NCBI GenBank assembly: GCA_025093985.1
Contig: JACAAK010000005.1
Coordinates: 1,054,001-1,118,000, forward strand
Origin: Calvatia gigantea
Lineage: Eukaryota > Basidiomycota > Agaricomycetes > Agaricales > Lycoperdaceae
DNA: 64,000 nt
Reading direction: 5' to 3'
Below are positions 1 through 11,025 of this stretch, piece after piece. The notes beneath the pieces are model-generated. The model worked only from the letters and a program-made list of their open reading frames with translations. It did no database searches and was not told the origin of the DNA. The first letter of the stretch is position 1. The number at the start of each line of letters is the position of its first letter. The position numbers were made by a program, and so were the translations under genes.

Positions 1-2905
1 GTTTCGTCCCGTCAAAATGTTTTCAACCCATCAAGAACAGAGGAAGACTGTCACTCATGAATTCCAGGGATTTACATCAAGGCGTCGCTCCCTACCAGAG
101 GTAAGCCATGTGCAGGCGAATAATGGCCCGTCACGAATACCCCACAACGGACGTGGCAGATTGCTGTTTGCCGTACCGCCGGTTTCTGATGAGGCCCTAA
201 GGGCCTGTGAGCAGACAAGAAAATAAAAACAGCCAGGATGTGACGAGAATCCTTCGGCCAAAGAGAAGCATTTGAAATTCCACGGAAATACCCGTCTTCA
301 CTCCCTCTTCTGAGACGACGTGAATTACAGACCTCTGGCATGGATGTGTGGCGGCCGAAGAAAAATTTTTGGGGGAAGGAGGTGACGACTCAACAGAACC
401 TCTTGCACGAATTGGGCAGGTTTTGCCTTCATGATGGCGGCGGCATCCTGTGGCGGAGGTGCTAACACCCTTACACTCTCCCGAAGCGTATGATGACCAT
501 ACGGTTCGTCTGCTTCGATCCAATTGTCACACATACATTCGAATCATTACGCACCCGTCTAGCACCATGTGCGTTATGATGGTTATCTTAAACTGTTCGA
601 GGCGAATAACTTTATTCCAACGACGGTTTCCTCTGACGATATCGGACTCCGGAGGCAAATAGGAGCAGACTTGTTCGTAGGAGCGAGTTGGTGTGCAAAT
701 GGGCATAACCACGCGCTTCCACGCTTCGAGTGATTGCATCTAATAAGTTTTATTTTTAATTTCCCTAGTACGCCTCGGCAATAATGAACAGTAATCCGAT
801 CGTGGCATGGATATCACTTCGAGAATAAAAATAATCACCGAAGGGCAACCTGATAGCGTAAGGGTACCGCCCAGGGGTTGACGGCCATTTGGTGAGAAGA
901 AAGGTTCCACAAGAGCGTTTAGACGGAGGTACATGCAGGGAAGCTCTGACCTGTTTGTTGATTGCCAACGTATCAATCAGCATCGAAGTCAGGTATAGGA
1001 AGACGTTGAGAATAATGCCAAAGAGCGTATCGACCGATTGACTGACTGTACGCACAGTATGGCCTCACAACACCGGATGGATTCTCGCGACTGGCTGCCA
1101 AGTTGTGGCGTCGGAGGGAAGGGAACGTTCACCTAGGGAAACGAAAGAAAAAGCGGACCGAGATCAAACAACATGTCAATGACCTCCCCATCACGCTACT
1201 TATCACCACTTTCGACTCAGTCCCCACCCTCAAATAGAACTGCAGGAACTGCAGGGGCAGCATTGCGGTGCCAGTCAATGTGGGTTCGGTACGGTGTAAC
1301 GGATTTAAAACTACTTTGCTCCCCTGTTTGCTCTTCCCTGCAAAGCCTCGATCGGTCATTAAACTCTGGTGCCGTTAGAAAATAAAAGGATATACAATTA
1401 TATACTGTCCCGAGTACAATAGTTCTCGAAACAACTCTGGTATAGAACCTGGAGCTCATTTCAAGTTTCATCTCCACTTCTATTGCCAGTCCTCATTAAC
1501 CTTCGTCATTACCACGGTACCTACACTCTTCTTTTGAGAACTAAGGATCTACGCGGTTCATACCCAGTTGGAACGACAATGGGAACGGGTTGATTTCTCT
1601 GTCGCCCACGTAATGTCACTCCTGAGGCCGCTTCATTGATGCTTGGAAAAATTGCACACTACAATGGGAGGAGAATCAATGTCCCACTTTCCATTTATGG
1701 ACTTGCAAGAACGACTCACTTTGATACTGATATGAATAATCATAGGTTGTTGCTTAGCGTCCCCTTCCTCTGGAGCAGGAGTTGCTTCGAGGGATTCTAG
1801 GGAGTAAACCTGCCAATAGTTATTAATAGTGGGTCTTGATACCGGTTAAGTGCTGGTAACAATCAACGTATTTGTCAGAGCGTTGAACGTGGATAGCTAA
1901 CCATAAGACGGATTTTTGTGAACCTAACGAACCCTGCATAGAGTATTGAATTATGTACTGGGATTGTTCGGTGACTAGAAACGCACACGAGTCAAAAGCA
2001 AACATTCCGCAGTCGCCCAATAAGGTGAACCCTCACTCCCGTTCAGGGAAACCATGGGAATCTGCCTCGCTTAAATCTCGAATTGGTCAAAACGGTGATG
2101 TGGGCAGAGATTAGGGAACGGTGAGTAAAACCCCTGTGTGAGTGTTACCAAGATGTTTATGAAAGCGTTACCTTACCCAATGTATCGGAAGGAGGGTGCA
2201 GAGATCTACCGTTTCCCTGTACTGCGGGTGCTTCGCATGGCCGTGCGACTACAACGCAGATGTTGATTTGTGACTCCTTGGATGATCATGTCATGGTCAT
2301 TCGATAAGAAAAGTAGGCCTGTGCTTAAAGTCTGGAACCAAAATAAGGTGGGAGGGAAACACGACCAGGTCCCTGGAGTGCTTTGCAAAGGTGTCAATTG
2401 TCGGTAACTTCGGTTAGCTTCTCATCCATGACACCCCAACGATCAGATCAGCGCAACCTTGAGCAAGTATTGAAGTAAGTATGAATGAAATCAAAGCTAG
2501 GGCTTCTCTGCCACCGGTATATCAGTTCTTCAACACTCTATAGTAACAACAAGACACACCTCCATCAGATTAGTCTGTCTGACAAGGGTATGCATCTTTT
2601 TATATACGATGTATGGGTTCTGGTATAGAATGACACCACGACAGGATCACGAGTCGAAGGGTCCGCCATATGCACCCAATGAAAAGCAAGAGAGTTATCA
2701 ATATGACTTTTGTGAACAGCTTCCACCAGAAACGCGAGAAGACTTCCTTCCGCTGGAAATAGTATATTTTGATCATGATGGGGTGATGGATGAAAGCGGA
2801 GTTTGCTTGCGTAGTGTACTTTGGTCGGCGGCGGCGGCGCCTCCGAGAAGCAGCGAGGAAAAACCATCGAATGATGGGAGAGGGCCTTCGGTACTCAAGC
2901 TCGAG

Positions 2906-2926
2906 TTTTTTTTTGGGGGGGGGGGG
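2906..2926. repeat. T9G12 homopolymer tract
   Basis: Nine T are followed directly by twelve G. Similar runs of 11-14 G occur at 7966-7979, 11794-11806, 16967-16978 and 49239-49249, three of them inside introns. Confidence 0.9.
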
Positions 2927-3521
2927 ACCCAAATTCAACAGCAGATCTCCACAGAAGGTGTGACCGAGCAAAGCTTCCTCAGTTTTTGCCGAGTTGGGGT
3001 AGATAGGCATTAGGAGCTGGGATTTGGTGGAGTGCAAAACAGAGATTTGTCCAAAAAAACGGCAACAGCGGTCATCAACGTTTCATAGAAGCGTGGACTT
3101 GTCACTGTCGGTTGGTCAGGACTACGGACTAATGCTCTACCTGCGAAGTTTCGTTCCCAGGACCGGGGAGGAAGCGAATATAGCCAGAGACCTCGCTGTT
3201 CGTCGCCCAGCCTGTCATTCCCATGAGAATTTCTGTGTTTCCCGAAGACGATAGGTCCTGCCCGTTCTTGAGTCCGTCGCATATAGAAATCCATAGCGGC
3301 GGGGGGGGTGGTAGACTGATGGTGCCACAAAACCCGTAATGAATTTTGGTATGAACGCCCCCATCAGAAAGCAGTTTTGTCGCATCAGTAAAATTTCCGT
3401 TCTAGGGATTTCGCCCACTTCAGTAAGGGGTGCAGACTGCGGGCGTATCATTGAAAGGAGCCGTATGGTGGATCGGTATTTTCGCCAGGTGGTGTGTATA
3501 ACAGGATGCTGAGTTCCCAAG

Positions 3522-3549
3522 ATTCAATATTCAATATTCAATATTCAAT
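3522..3549. repeat. Tandem repeat, four copies of ATTCAAT
   Basis: The 7-bp unit ATTCAAT is repeated four times without interruption. It lies in non-coding DNA and no function is suggested. Confidence 0.95.
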
Positions 3550-4249
3550 TGTGGGTCGGATTATTTTGAGTCCTCAAAGAGTCGGGGCCAGTCGGACACA
3601 GTTTGGCGGTCTTTGAAGGAAAGTTCATTAATCTTCGTGGAGCGTGCAATTTCATGGGAGAAGCTCTCATAGGGGGGCGGAGAAAGCCCGCCCGCGAGCG
3701 ATGCCGAGCGGATACTGCCTGGGACAGGGTAACATTTCCCGCATACATCTCCTATACTTATCAGGTCATTTCGCGGGCTTCGAATCTGAGCGTCAACACA
3801 GATCGATACCAAGCCAACGGGTGGGTATCGGGGAAATTTTGAAATTCGAGAAGGGAAATATTGACAGACGAAGGGAAGTGAGTTTGTATCCGAAGGGAGT
3901 GATGTAAATCATAGTGGGCCCCGTGGCAGATTCGCCTAACTCAGGAATAGCTGTTAATGTATGGGCAAAAATGCTGTCTGCCAACTTCAACGTGAAGTTT
4001 CAAGATTTTCAATAGTGTCCCGTTCGGAATTTATCACTGTTCCGCGATTGCGGGATTTGCCATATTCCGACGGAGATGGTAGCGCGTTTCGGCGCACACG
4101 ACAGTCGTTGGCTGAGCCCGACACGGAGCGTAAGTTACTAAATATAAAGATCTGGTAATTACACAGATCGTAACAATTAAATACGAGACGTTACAATGAC
4201 TTGGAGCAACGGGGAAAAGGCTCAGACGTATCAGCCGCTCGAACGTGAA

Positions 4250-5147
4250 CTATTGGTTCTTTTTGACATCCACGTCCGTCGCATCCGTTTCGCTTTCAAC
4301 CCTGGAGCGCTCACGAGCATCTTGTCGTTGCGCGTACTCTTGGCCGGCCTGGCGACGAGGACCAGTGACGAGAACCCCCCAAAAAAACGGTGGTGTAACA
4401 AAAACAAACCAAACGGGTCAGAAGAAGTAGTAACAAATGCATATATGTTTCTTTTTTCGCACCTGGAGCACCAACACAGCGAGAAGGCATGCTACAATGA
4501 TCAGGTTCCCTGCGCAGAGGACACTCAGCGCTTCCACCCGAACTTCCTTTGTTTCTTCTTTAATTGGGGTTACAATAGTCCGCAGGGCCGGTATCGTGAC
4601 CGTAATGTACACAGCAACGCCAAAGACATAAGCAGCTATCGGCGGAATTGATTTTGAATAAGGGCAAACGGAAGCACCGGAAAATCCGGTGGGAACGTAC
4701 CCAGACTCGAACCATCGAAGAACATGGCGCTCTCATCCCATTTGTGTAATTTCGAAACCATGCCGATAATACCGATGGCAATCATCGCGTGGAGAAGAGC
4801 CTGAGAACATGGAAGGCGAGGTCACACAAGCGTTAGAACACATTGTAGAGACAAGAAGGAGCACCCCGAGCACGCGTTGTCGCACCTTGATAGCAGGAGG
4901 GGCATTGAAGAACGTGGCATAGAACTGGAACCCATCCGCAACAACTTCGTCAGTCAGTCCCGCGGACCCCCACAAGATTCGGTGATCGACATTGAAACAG
5001 ATGAAGAGAACACCTGGAACGCGAGTATCCAGTGCGTTGGTGATGACATAACGTGGAGGTTATGAGCAATGAGAATGTGAAAGAGTGGTAAGGCTCACCC
5101 AGGAAGAAGGATACGGGTGCCAGAACAGCCGCCTGTTTGAAGCCCAT
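4250..5147 (-). CDS. SHR3: SHR3-type ER membrane chaperone for amino-acid permeases
   Basis: Five exons: 5147-5099, 5013-4886, 4800-4701, 4635-4463 and 4348-4250. They total 549 nt, or 182 residues plus stop. The start MGFKQAAVLAPVSFFLG is typical of the family. Inside are the conserved segments NVDHRILWG, LTDEVVADG, FFNAPPAIK, LHKWDESAMFFDGSSL and VTIPALRTIVTP. Four hydrophobic segments give the expected four-span topology, followed by a charged cytosolic tail that begins with GQEYAQ. SHR3 proteins sit in the ER membrane and prevent aggregation of newly made amino-acid permeases so that they can enter COPII vesicles. All introns are short GT-AG introns. The next gene upstream on this strand ends only 279 bp away. 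The family call is strong; the exon ends come from frame-matching. Confidence 0.93.
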
Positions 5148-5426
5148 GGATCAGAACGAAGGAGAGGGTGGATATGGTTCAAGCTCAAGTTTCACCGAGG
5201 GGTTACCAGGCGTGTGCCAACGGGATCATCCTTTCATTTGATGGTCGTGTCAACTTCGCTTATGTTACCGTGAACCACATTTATGAATGCTTCGACTGAT
5301 ATTGCATTACTGACACAGTGACGGGAAAAAATCGAGAAAGTCCACCAGAGAAACAAAAGTACAAAAAAAGAATCACTGCAGGGAGAAGCTGGTATATACA
5401 AAGGAGTCAAATCAGAGGCACAATTT

Positions 5427-8400
5427 TCAACCATCTAGAGAAGAAGCGATTGTGTCGACGGGTTTAGAAGGCGAATGAGGGGGCCGCGGTGAGGAAGGCA
5501 GCCCAATAGCTCCAGGCACCCTCGAGAACCTCTTATTTCCCCGACTAGGGGTAAGCGCCAGCCCTTTACTACTCGCTGTATGAGCGGCTTTTGATGTTCT
5601 TGGTGCTGTTGGTGTGTCTGGCTCACTGATACGGATCGCATGTTGTTGCTGTTGCTGGAACTGATCGCCATCACGAACAGGTGTCGAGACCGATCCCGAC
5701 CCCGAAACGGATACTGACTCGGTTGTCATCTCGCCGTCACCCGTTGTTTCTGTCCCACTCTCATCTTGCAAAGATGAATCATCTGCGTCCGACGGCGTGT
5801 CGTCCGCGGAAGCTAAAATTTAAGCGATTCGGGGTAGAAAGAAGTCCTCGGTCAGCGCCCAAAGGTAACAAAGAAGTTCGAGAAAGGGGGTTACCTTTGA
5901 GACTGCGCCCGGACAGTCCGAGAATCTGATCGGCTGCAGTATCAGAGTACTGCCTACTGTTTCTCTTCAGGACGTCATCGCCTTCGGGGCCAGTTCCAGT
6001 CCCCACCGTGGCTCCGTCACTTGTGTTAATGTCCTTCCCAGCATCAACATTGAACACGCGGTTAAACTCGCCAAGCATAAGGCTGAACACTCCGGCGGGT
6101 ATCCCAAGGGTGGGTGAGAAAACGATGCCGACGTTGCGCATGGTCATTTTGTTCACGCTTGCATTTTGCACGATGAGAATCAGATGAGCCGTGAGCGCGC
6201 GAAGAAGGCTGTAATTCGGGAGTGGGAGCGCTGCAATGAGCTGGGAGAGTTCCCTGATTCTTTCTTGTGCGTCGACAAAGTCTGTATTTTCGGGTTATGT
6301 TTCTTGCGCAGAAGTGTTATGACGCGGGCGTACCGATAACAGATAGGAATCTGAAATGTAAGTCCCTTGTGAGGATGCTCGCGGGCAGCTCGCGTAGGTA
6401 GCTCTTTAGCAGGCCGGCGATAGCATGAGGATCCCAATATTCATCACTTGCCAGCAAGTTCACATCACCCTCTGTATCAAAATGATCGGTATTGCAATGC
6501 AAACAGCTGACGAAGGATAAAATAAAATCACGTACCAGCATTGAACCGATCCCTCAAATTTTTGATAACCGTTGAACTGCCACTCAACCTATATATTCCC
6601 TCCTCCTGATCAGCCCTTTTCGCTTCAAGGTACTCGATCGCCCGGAACACAATCGCGGGCAGATTGCACAACTGTGCGACATCAAGAGACTCTTCCAATG
6701 GGACCCCGAACACCGCTCTCGGTGCAGCTGCAGCTGGTTTATCACCACCTATGAAATGGCGAGGTAGTGAGATAAAGTGACCCATGAAAAGTAAGAATGT
6801 AGGGACGTACCATTAGCCCTCCACCCAGGCCAGAACCGCGACCGCGCTTTTTCGCGTCTATCACTCCCAGTAGGGCAGATTCTCCTCCTTCTCCTTCTCT
6901 TTCTCCTTTTCCTTCTCTTTCTCCTTTCCAAATTTGAATCCGGAGGGAATCGGTGTTCCATTAAGAGGGCCTGAAATCTTCACCTTGGTACCACCACTAG
7001 TCGCATCCAGTTTATCTGGCGACGCAGACCTCTCTGCACCTCCATTACCTGTGCTACCATTGGCATTGGAACCGGTTGAGGTGTTGTTATTGTTCGGTGG
7101 TGGATGGAGTGATTTTCGACCCTCATTCCGATGTCGCTCAGGCGACGCCGCAGGTTTCCTCCTATCAGGTGTCTCTACCGGGGTATAATGTCCCATCTCA
7201 GAATTAGGCCTCTGCCCAACAAGTTCCGCCTGGATTCCCCCAAGTCCTCCAGCTGCCGAAGCAGAAAGTGGTGACGAATCAGGTAAGCTAGAGGGAAGTC
7301 CTTGGAGTCTCTCCAGAACCCTCCTAGCAGTCACGTTGCTGGCTTGATTTGGATTTTGGTGCTGTGGCGGCGGCTGAGCTTGAGCCTGATTATGAGCGCC
7401 CTGATGAGAACTTTGAGATGAGGCGGTCCGTTCGATAGGAGAGGGTTCCATATTATACCCGTCCACGTTGTTTGGTGTCGAGAATAACTTGGCGTTACTC
7501 GGATCTTGGGCGAGTTGTGAGATGGGTATAGCTGCGCCTTTGGATATCGATAACTCATCCTTTGATGCTCCACGATGGGATAGGTGATGATGGGGTTGTG
7601 GTTGTGGTTGTGGTTGTGATTGCGGGTGCGGTTGTTGCGCTCCCGCAGTGGATGGGCCAGAAGGCGCGTAGGTGAGTGGTTCCTCACTGTATACCCCTGT
7701 GAAATACCTGACGAGCATCTCAACCCACGCATCTCTTTCTTCGTCGCTCTCCGCACATAATACGTGTCTTGGGTGGCTGCCTCCAGGACCTTTCTTGGCT
7801 TCGACAATTAGGAAAGCGTGTCGGTATTCTTTCTCGTCGTCGTTGCCTGTATGTCTTTCGGTGCGTTGTTGACGACCAATTTGAGCGCCTGTGATGGTTA
7901 TCGAGCCGAGATGGGTACCACCACGCTAAAAGTGAGTACAAGTTAGTAAAAAGTCAAACAAGGGAGGGGGGGGGGGGGGAATGGACGAACGGATTCGTAA
8001 TATTCGAGGAGAGGCCCTTGGAGGACGAAGTACCGAGTCTTCCACCCTCCAAAGTTCTTGCCACGTTTCGTAAGATAACCTTCTTTATATCCAGCCTGCA
8101 CAACAGGTTGACGTGTCTCGCGCACAATATCCGATGTGAGGAACGCGATAACCTCGTCATTATTCTTCACCGGTAATTTCACAAGAGACTGAAGGTAGGC
8201 CTCTAGCACAGCCTATACGCATCACAAAGATGAGTATAAAGATAGCACGAAAACAGAAGGAAAAACGGTATATACCTTCCGTTGATCAACTTTCGCAGGC
8301 GCATGGTCCCTCCACAGCTTCCCCTCTGGCAACGCAACGATGTTTCTCCTCACGATAGACTTGCTAACGTTATTCCTCACTCGCGAATCCAGAGCCACCA

Positions 8401-10644
8401 CATCCGAGTACATCTTCTCCACTTTCCAACACTCTTTCCCGTTCCCTGGATTAATGACGATAACGAACGACAGGACTTCTTTGCCTCTATCGTTAGGTCG
8501 GACGAAAGAGTGAGAGACGGTGACGCTTGTCGTTGGGAGATCTGAGGAGAGAAGTGGGAGTGCACGATATTGTTCAATATCCTTCTCTCTTCGTGGTGCG
8601 GATTCCATAGACGCCAATGTCGGAGACGTTGTCATGGTCGTGGCAAGGCTCACAGTAGAGGAGTCGGGTTGCAGCTGTCGGGTATCTATCCAGGTAGGTG
8701 CCATACTACCCTGATGGGGGGACGAGTATGGTGGTGGAGAGGAGCCAGCAGCCATATTCAGTTGTTCGGTGCCCACCAACGGTTGCTGCGTCTTATTGTG
8801 TTGGTGTTGATGAGGTTGGTGGTGTTGTGATTGGGAGGGGGCTGTAGGTTGGAGTTGAGGCTGCGACGACGGTGCCGTGGAAGTGTTAATCAGCGACTGA
8901 TTGGTTCCAGGTGGAACTTGGCCTAGTTTGGGCGGCTGATCAAAGTTGGGTTCGGATTGTTGCCTTTGGGGTATCATTATGTTTGCTGTTGAAAAGTGGG
9001 GGGTTTCTTCTGGAACAGGCCACGTCTGACCTCGTTCTTGGCTCTGTACTTGTGGGGTATCAGCGAATGGGTTGCTGAACATGGGTATATTGCTGAGTGG
9101 GAGCTGGTGTTCAGGTGATGCTGCAGGGGTTGATGTTTGATCCTGTTCCGTCTCGGTTGACTTGGACCGCTCCAGGGGAGATGCAACATCTGTTTCGTTT
9201 TCATCTTCTTCATCGCCTTCATTGTCCTCTCCTTCAGTATCCTCTTCGTCGTCTCCTAGATCGAGGAATTCGTTTTCCTGACCAGTTGATTCATCTTGCT
9301 GTTGAGGGACGAGGTTGGAAGAGACTTTAGGTTTGGTGGACGCGAAAGAATCGAGTTTAGGACTCGGGATAGGTGAGTCGACCATGTTAACTATGTATTG
9401 TCTTGCTTCATCAGGGAGTGTTATACGTGAGCTACGTGGATCAATGGTTGGAAGTAGAGGAGGACCCTCCGGGATAGCCGACAGAATAATGGTTTGTTGT
9501 GGATGTGCTTGAGCTTGGGGTTGAGGGGTGGCCGGTGACATTGTGATTTGGATTGGTGGAGGTGCTTGAGGAGTTGAAGCGTTATATTGCTGAGTTGGGG
9601 TATAAGTTGAGAAATTTGAGAAATTGTGGAGACTGGAAGCGGAGGCATTTGTGGGTGTCGAGGTGTTGGGGTTCGTAGTAGACGAAACGCTGCTGACACT
9701 GTCAGCGATACTACCTTTGCGATATTGCAGAGGTCGAATGATGGAAGAATCGTCGGGGGTAGTAGAACTTGATGCGGAAGCGGGTGTAGAGAGGCTTTCT
9801 GACCGGGGTGGGAGAACGAGTGGAGTTGGAGAAGGTCGTTGAGACTTTGATGATGATGATGATGAGGTTGTGGGGAAGCTCGAACTCGGGGCAGAAATTG
9901 GAGGTGGAGGTGGAGGTGGGCTTTGCGAGCGGGTTGTAGAAGAGCTCGTAGCAGGTGTTGAGTGGGGTGTGCTGTCGCTATTGCGCTGAGATATGGGCTC
10001 GTATGAGCGTGAGGAATGAAGGTGATGTGGCTGTTGAAGTCGTGGGGTGGCTAGAAGAACAAGAACGGAGGATATATAAGGTGAAAGTGGGACTTATGGA
10101 TGGAAGGAAACGTACCATTATCGTCAGAGTGGTGTCGTGAGACAGTGTGTCTTGGGTTTGATGAAGCATCCGACCCGTTCAAGGTGTCAGTGCTGCTTCT
10201 GGTGATACGCTCGCTAGCCTTTTGGCGTTTGATGTCGGTGGAACCTCCGAGTGCAACTACTTTTGCTTTGTAGGAATCACGCTCTCCTCTGATTCTGTCG
10301 AGCTCCTTGAGTATCTGATTATAACCTGAACGTTGCTTTTCAATAAGCTTCCAGAGCTGGGTATTCTGAGCAGCAAGAATATTGCGCTCGTTAACGGCTT
10401 GGTCTAGGGCAGCCATTGTTTGGTCTTGTGCGCCCTCATGTTGTTTAAGGAGAGACTGAGTTGTGATTGCGTGAGAGGTGGAGAGAGAATTTGGGTTAGA
10501 TGTTGAGGAAGAAAGACTTTGAGCAGACGCGGACGGTGAAGTGAAAGAACGGTGTGGAGTTGGTGGTCCTGGTGAGGGATGCATTGAGTGAGGAAATGGG
10601 AGTCTGTCTCTGTCTCTTTCTCGTGTGGGTGTAGCTGAAGCCAT
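5427..10644 (-). CDS. BEM3: PX-PH-RhoGAP protein of BEM3 type (one apparent +1 frame shift)
   Basis: Eight exons: 10644-10116, 10050-8276, 8212-7991, 7925-6811, 6748-6536, 6471-6334, 6281-5895 and 5812-5427, about 1,588 residues. Domains in order are: a coiled coil (ILAAQNTQLWKLIEKQRSG); a long Ser/Pro/Gln-rich linker; a PX domain (WKVEKMYSDVVALDSRVR); a PH domain (GYLTKRGKNFGGWKTRYFVL, ending DAWVEMLVRYF); and a C-terminal RhoGAP domain (VFGVPLEESLDVAQ, EGIYRLSGSS with the presumed arginine finger, LLKSYLRELPASIL). Such proteins switch off Cdc42/Rho at sites of polar growth; PX and PH domains bind membrane phosphoinositides. The PH frame and the RhoGAP frame do not join inside exon 4: a Lys-Glu run near 6890-6935 leads to a stop, while the frame that fits the next splice site lies one base later. 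The exon sum is 3n+1, which agrees with one extra base. The start was set at the first in-frame ATG, at 10644. Confidence 0.88.
6889..6930 (-). repeat. Imperfect GAGAAG repeat coding Lys-Glu
   Basis: On the minus strand, repeated GAGAAG/GAGAAA units encode an alternating Lys-Glu run between the PH and RhoGAP domains of the BEM3-type gene. The apparent +1 frame shift of that gene lies directly downstream. Confidence 0.85.
7966..7979. repeat. G14 homopolymer within a BEM3-type intron
   Basis: Fourteen consecutive G on the plus strand, hence poly-C in the transcript, inside the intron that splits the PH domain (7926-7990). Confidence 0.9.
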
Positions 10645-11025
10645 GGGTGTAGAATGCAAAAAAAAATGATCAACTCGCTGGTCGTCCTGTCACCCAATAA
10701 TTCATCTTCTGACACGTGATCACTACCACTCCCTTGTATAGTGTATCATCACTCAGCCCTATCAATACAATCACTACAAAGGGTCCATCTGCTGTGACTA
10801 TTGGTCGGAGAGAATTCATTTATTGTAGTAATAATTGCAATAATGACCCAATCAATCCCATCAGGGACACACTCCGCTTGGACCTCCGTTTATCCCTCCA
10901 GGCTCTCAATTGCCGCTACTCCTCTCTTCTTCTTTAATTATCTTTCCGTGTGATTCCGAATACCCTATCCTATCTTACACTCTACTCTCTCTGCCTATCT
11001 ATCTTAATTTTTGCCCTTGACTACG
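10645..11025. promoter_or_regulatory. Divergent promoter region, BEM3-type gene / serine dehydratase
   Basis: 381 bp separate the start codons of the BEM3-type gene (minus) and the serine dehydratase (plus). The side next to the dehydratase is rich in pyrimidine runs (CTCT, CTTCTTCTT), as is common around fungal transcription starts. No clear TATA box stands out on either side. Confidence 0.5.

Larger units (their letters stand above)
1..4249. other. Gene-poor stretch with no recognisable gene
   Basis: Both strands are broken into reading frames shorter than about 150 codons, and none shows a protein family I recognise or joins to another frame at sensible splice sites. There is a T9G12 tract at 2906-2926 and a four-copy 7-bp tandem repeat near 3.5 kb. 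I saw no terminal inverted repeats, reverse transcriptase or transposase motifs. It could be intergenic DNA, the far UTR of SHR3, or a heavily decayed element. The contrast with the remaining 60 kb, where gaps seldom exceed 1 kb, is clear. Confidence 0.5.

Noticed and set aside
2600..3037. Overlapping frames of 134-145 residues on both strands
   Set aside because: Low-complexity translation of homopolymers and GGC repeats (poly-Arg, poly-Pro/Lys); no known family, no splice partners.
7331..7807. Second minus-strand frame of 158 residues inside the BEM3-type gene
   Set aside because: A shadow of the His/Gln-rich linker in another frame; the PH-domain frame is supported by motif conservation.
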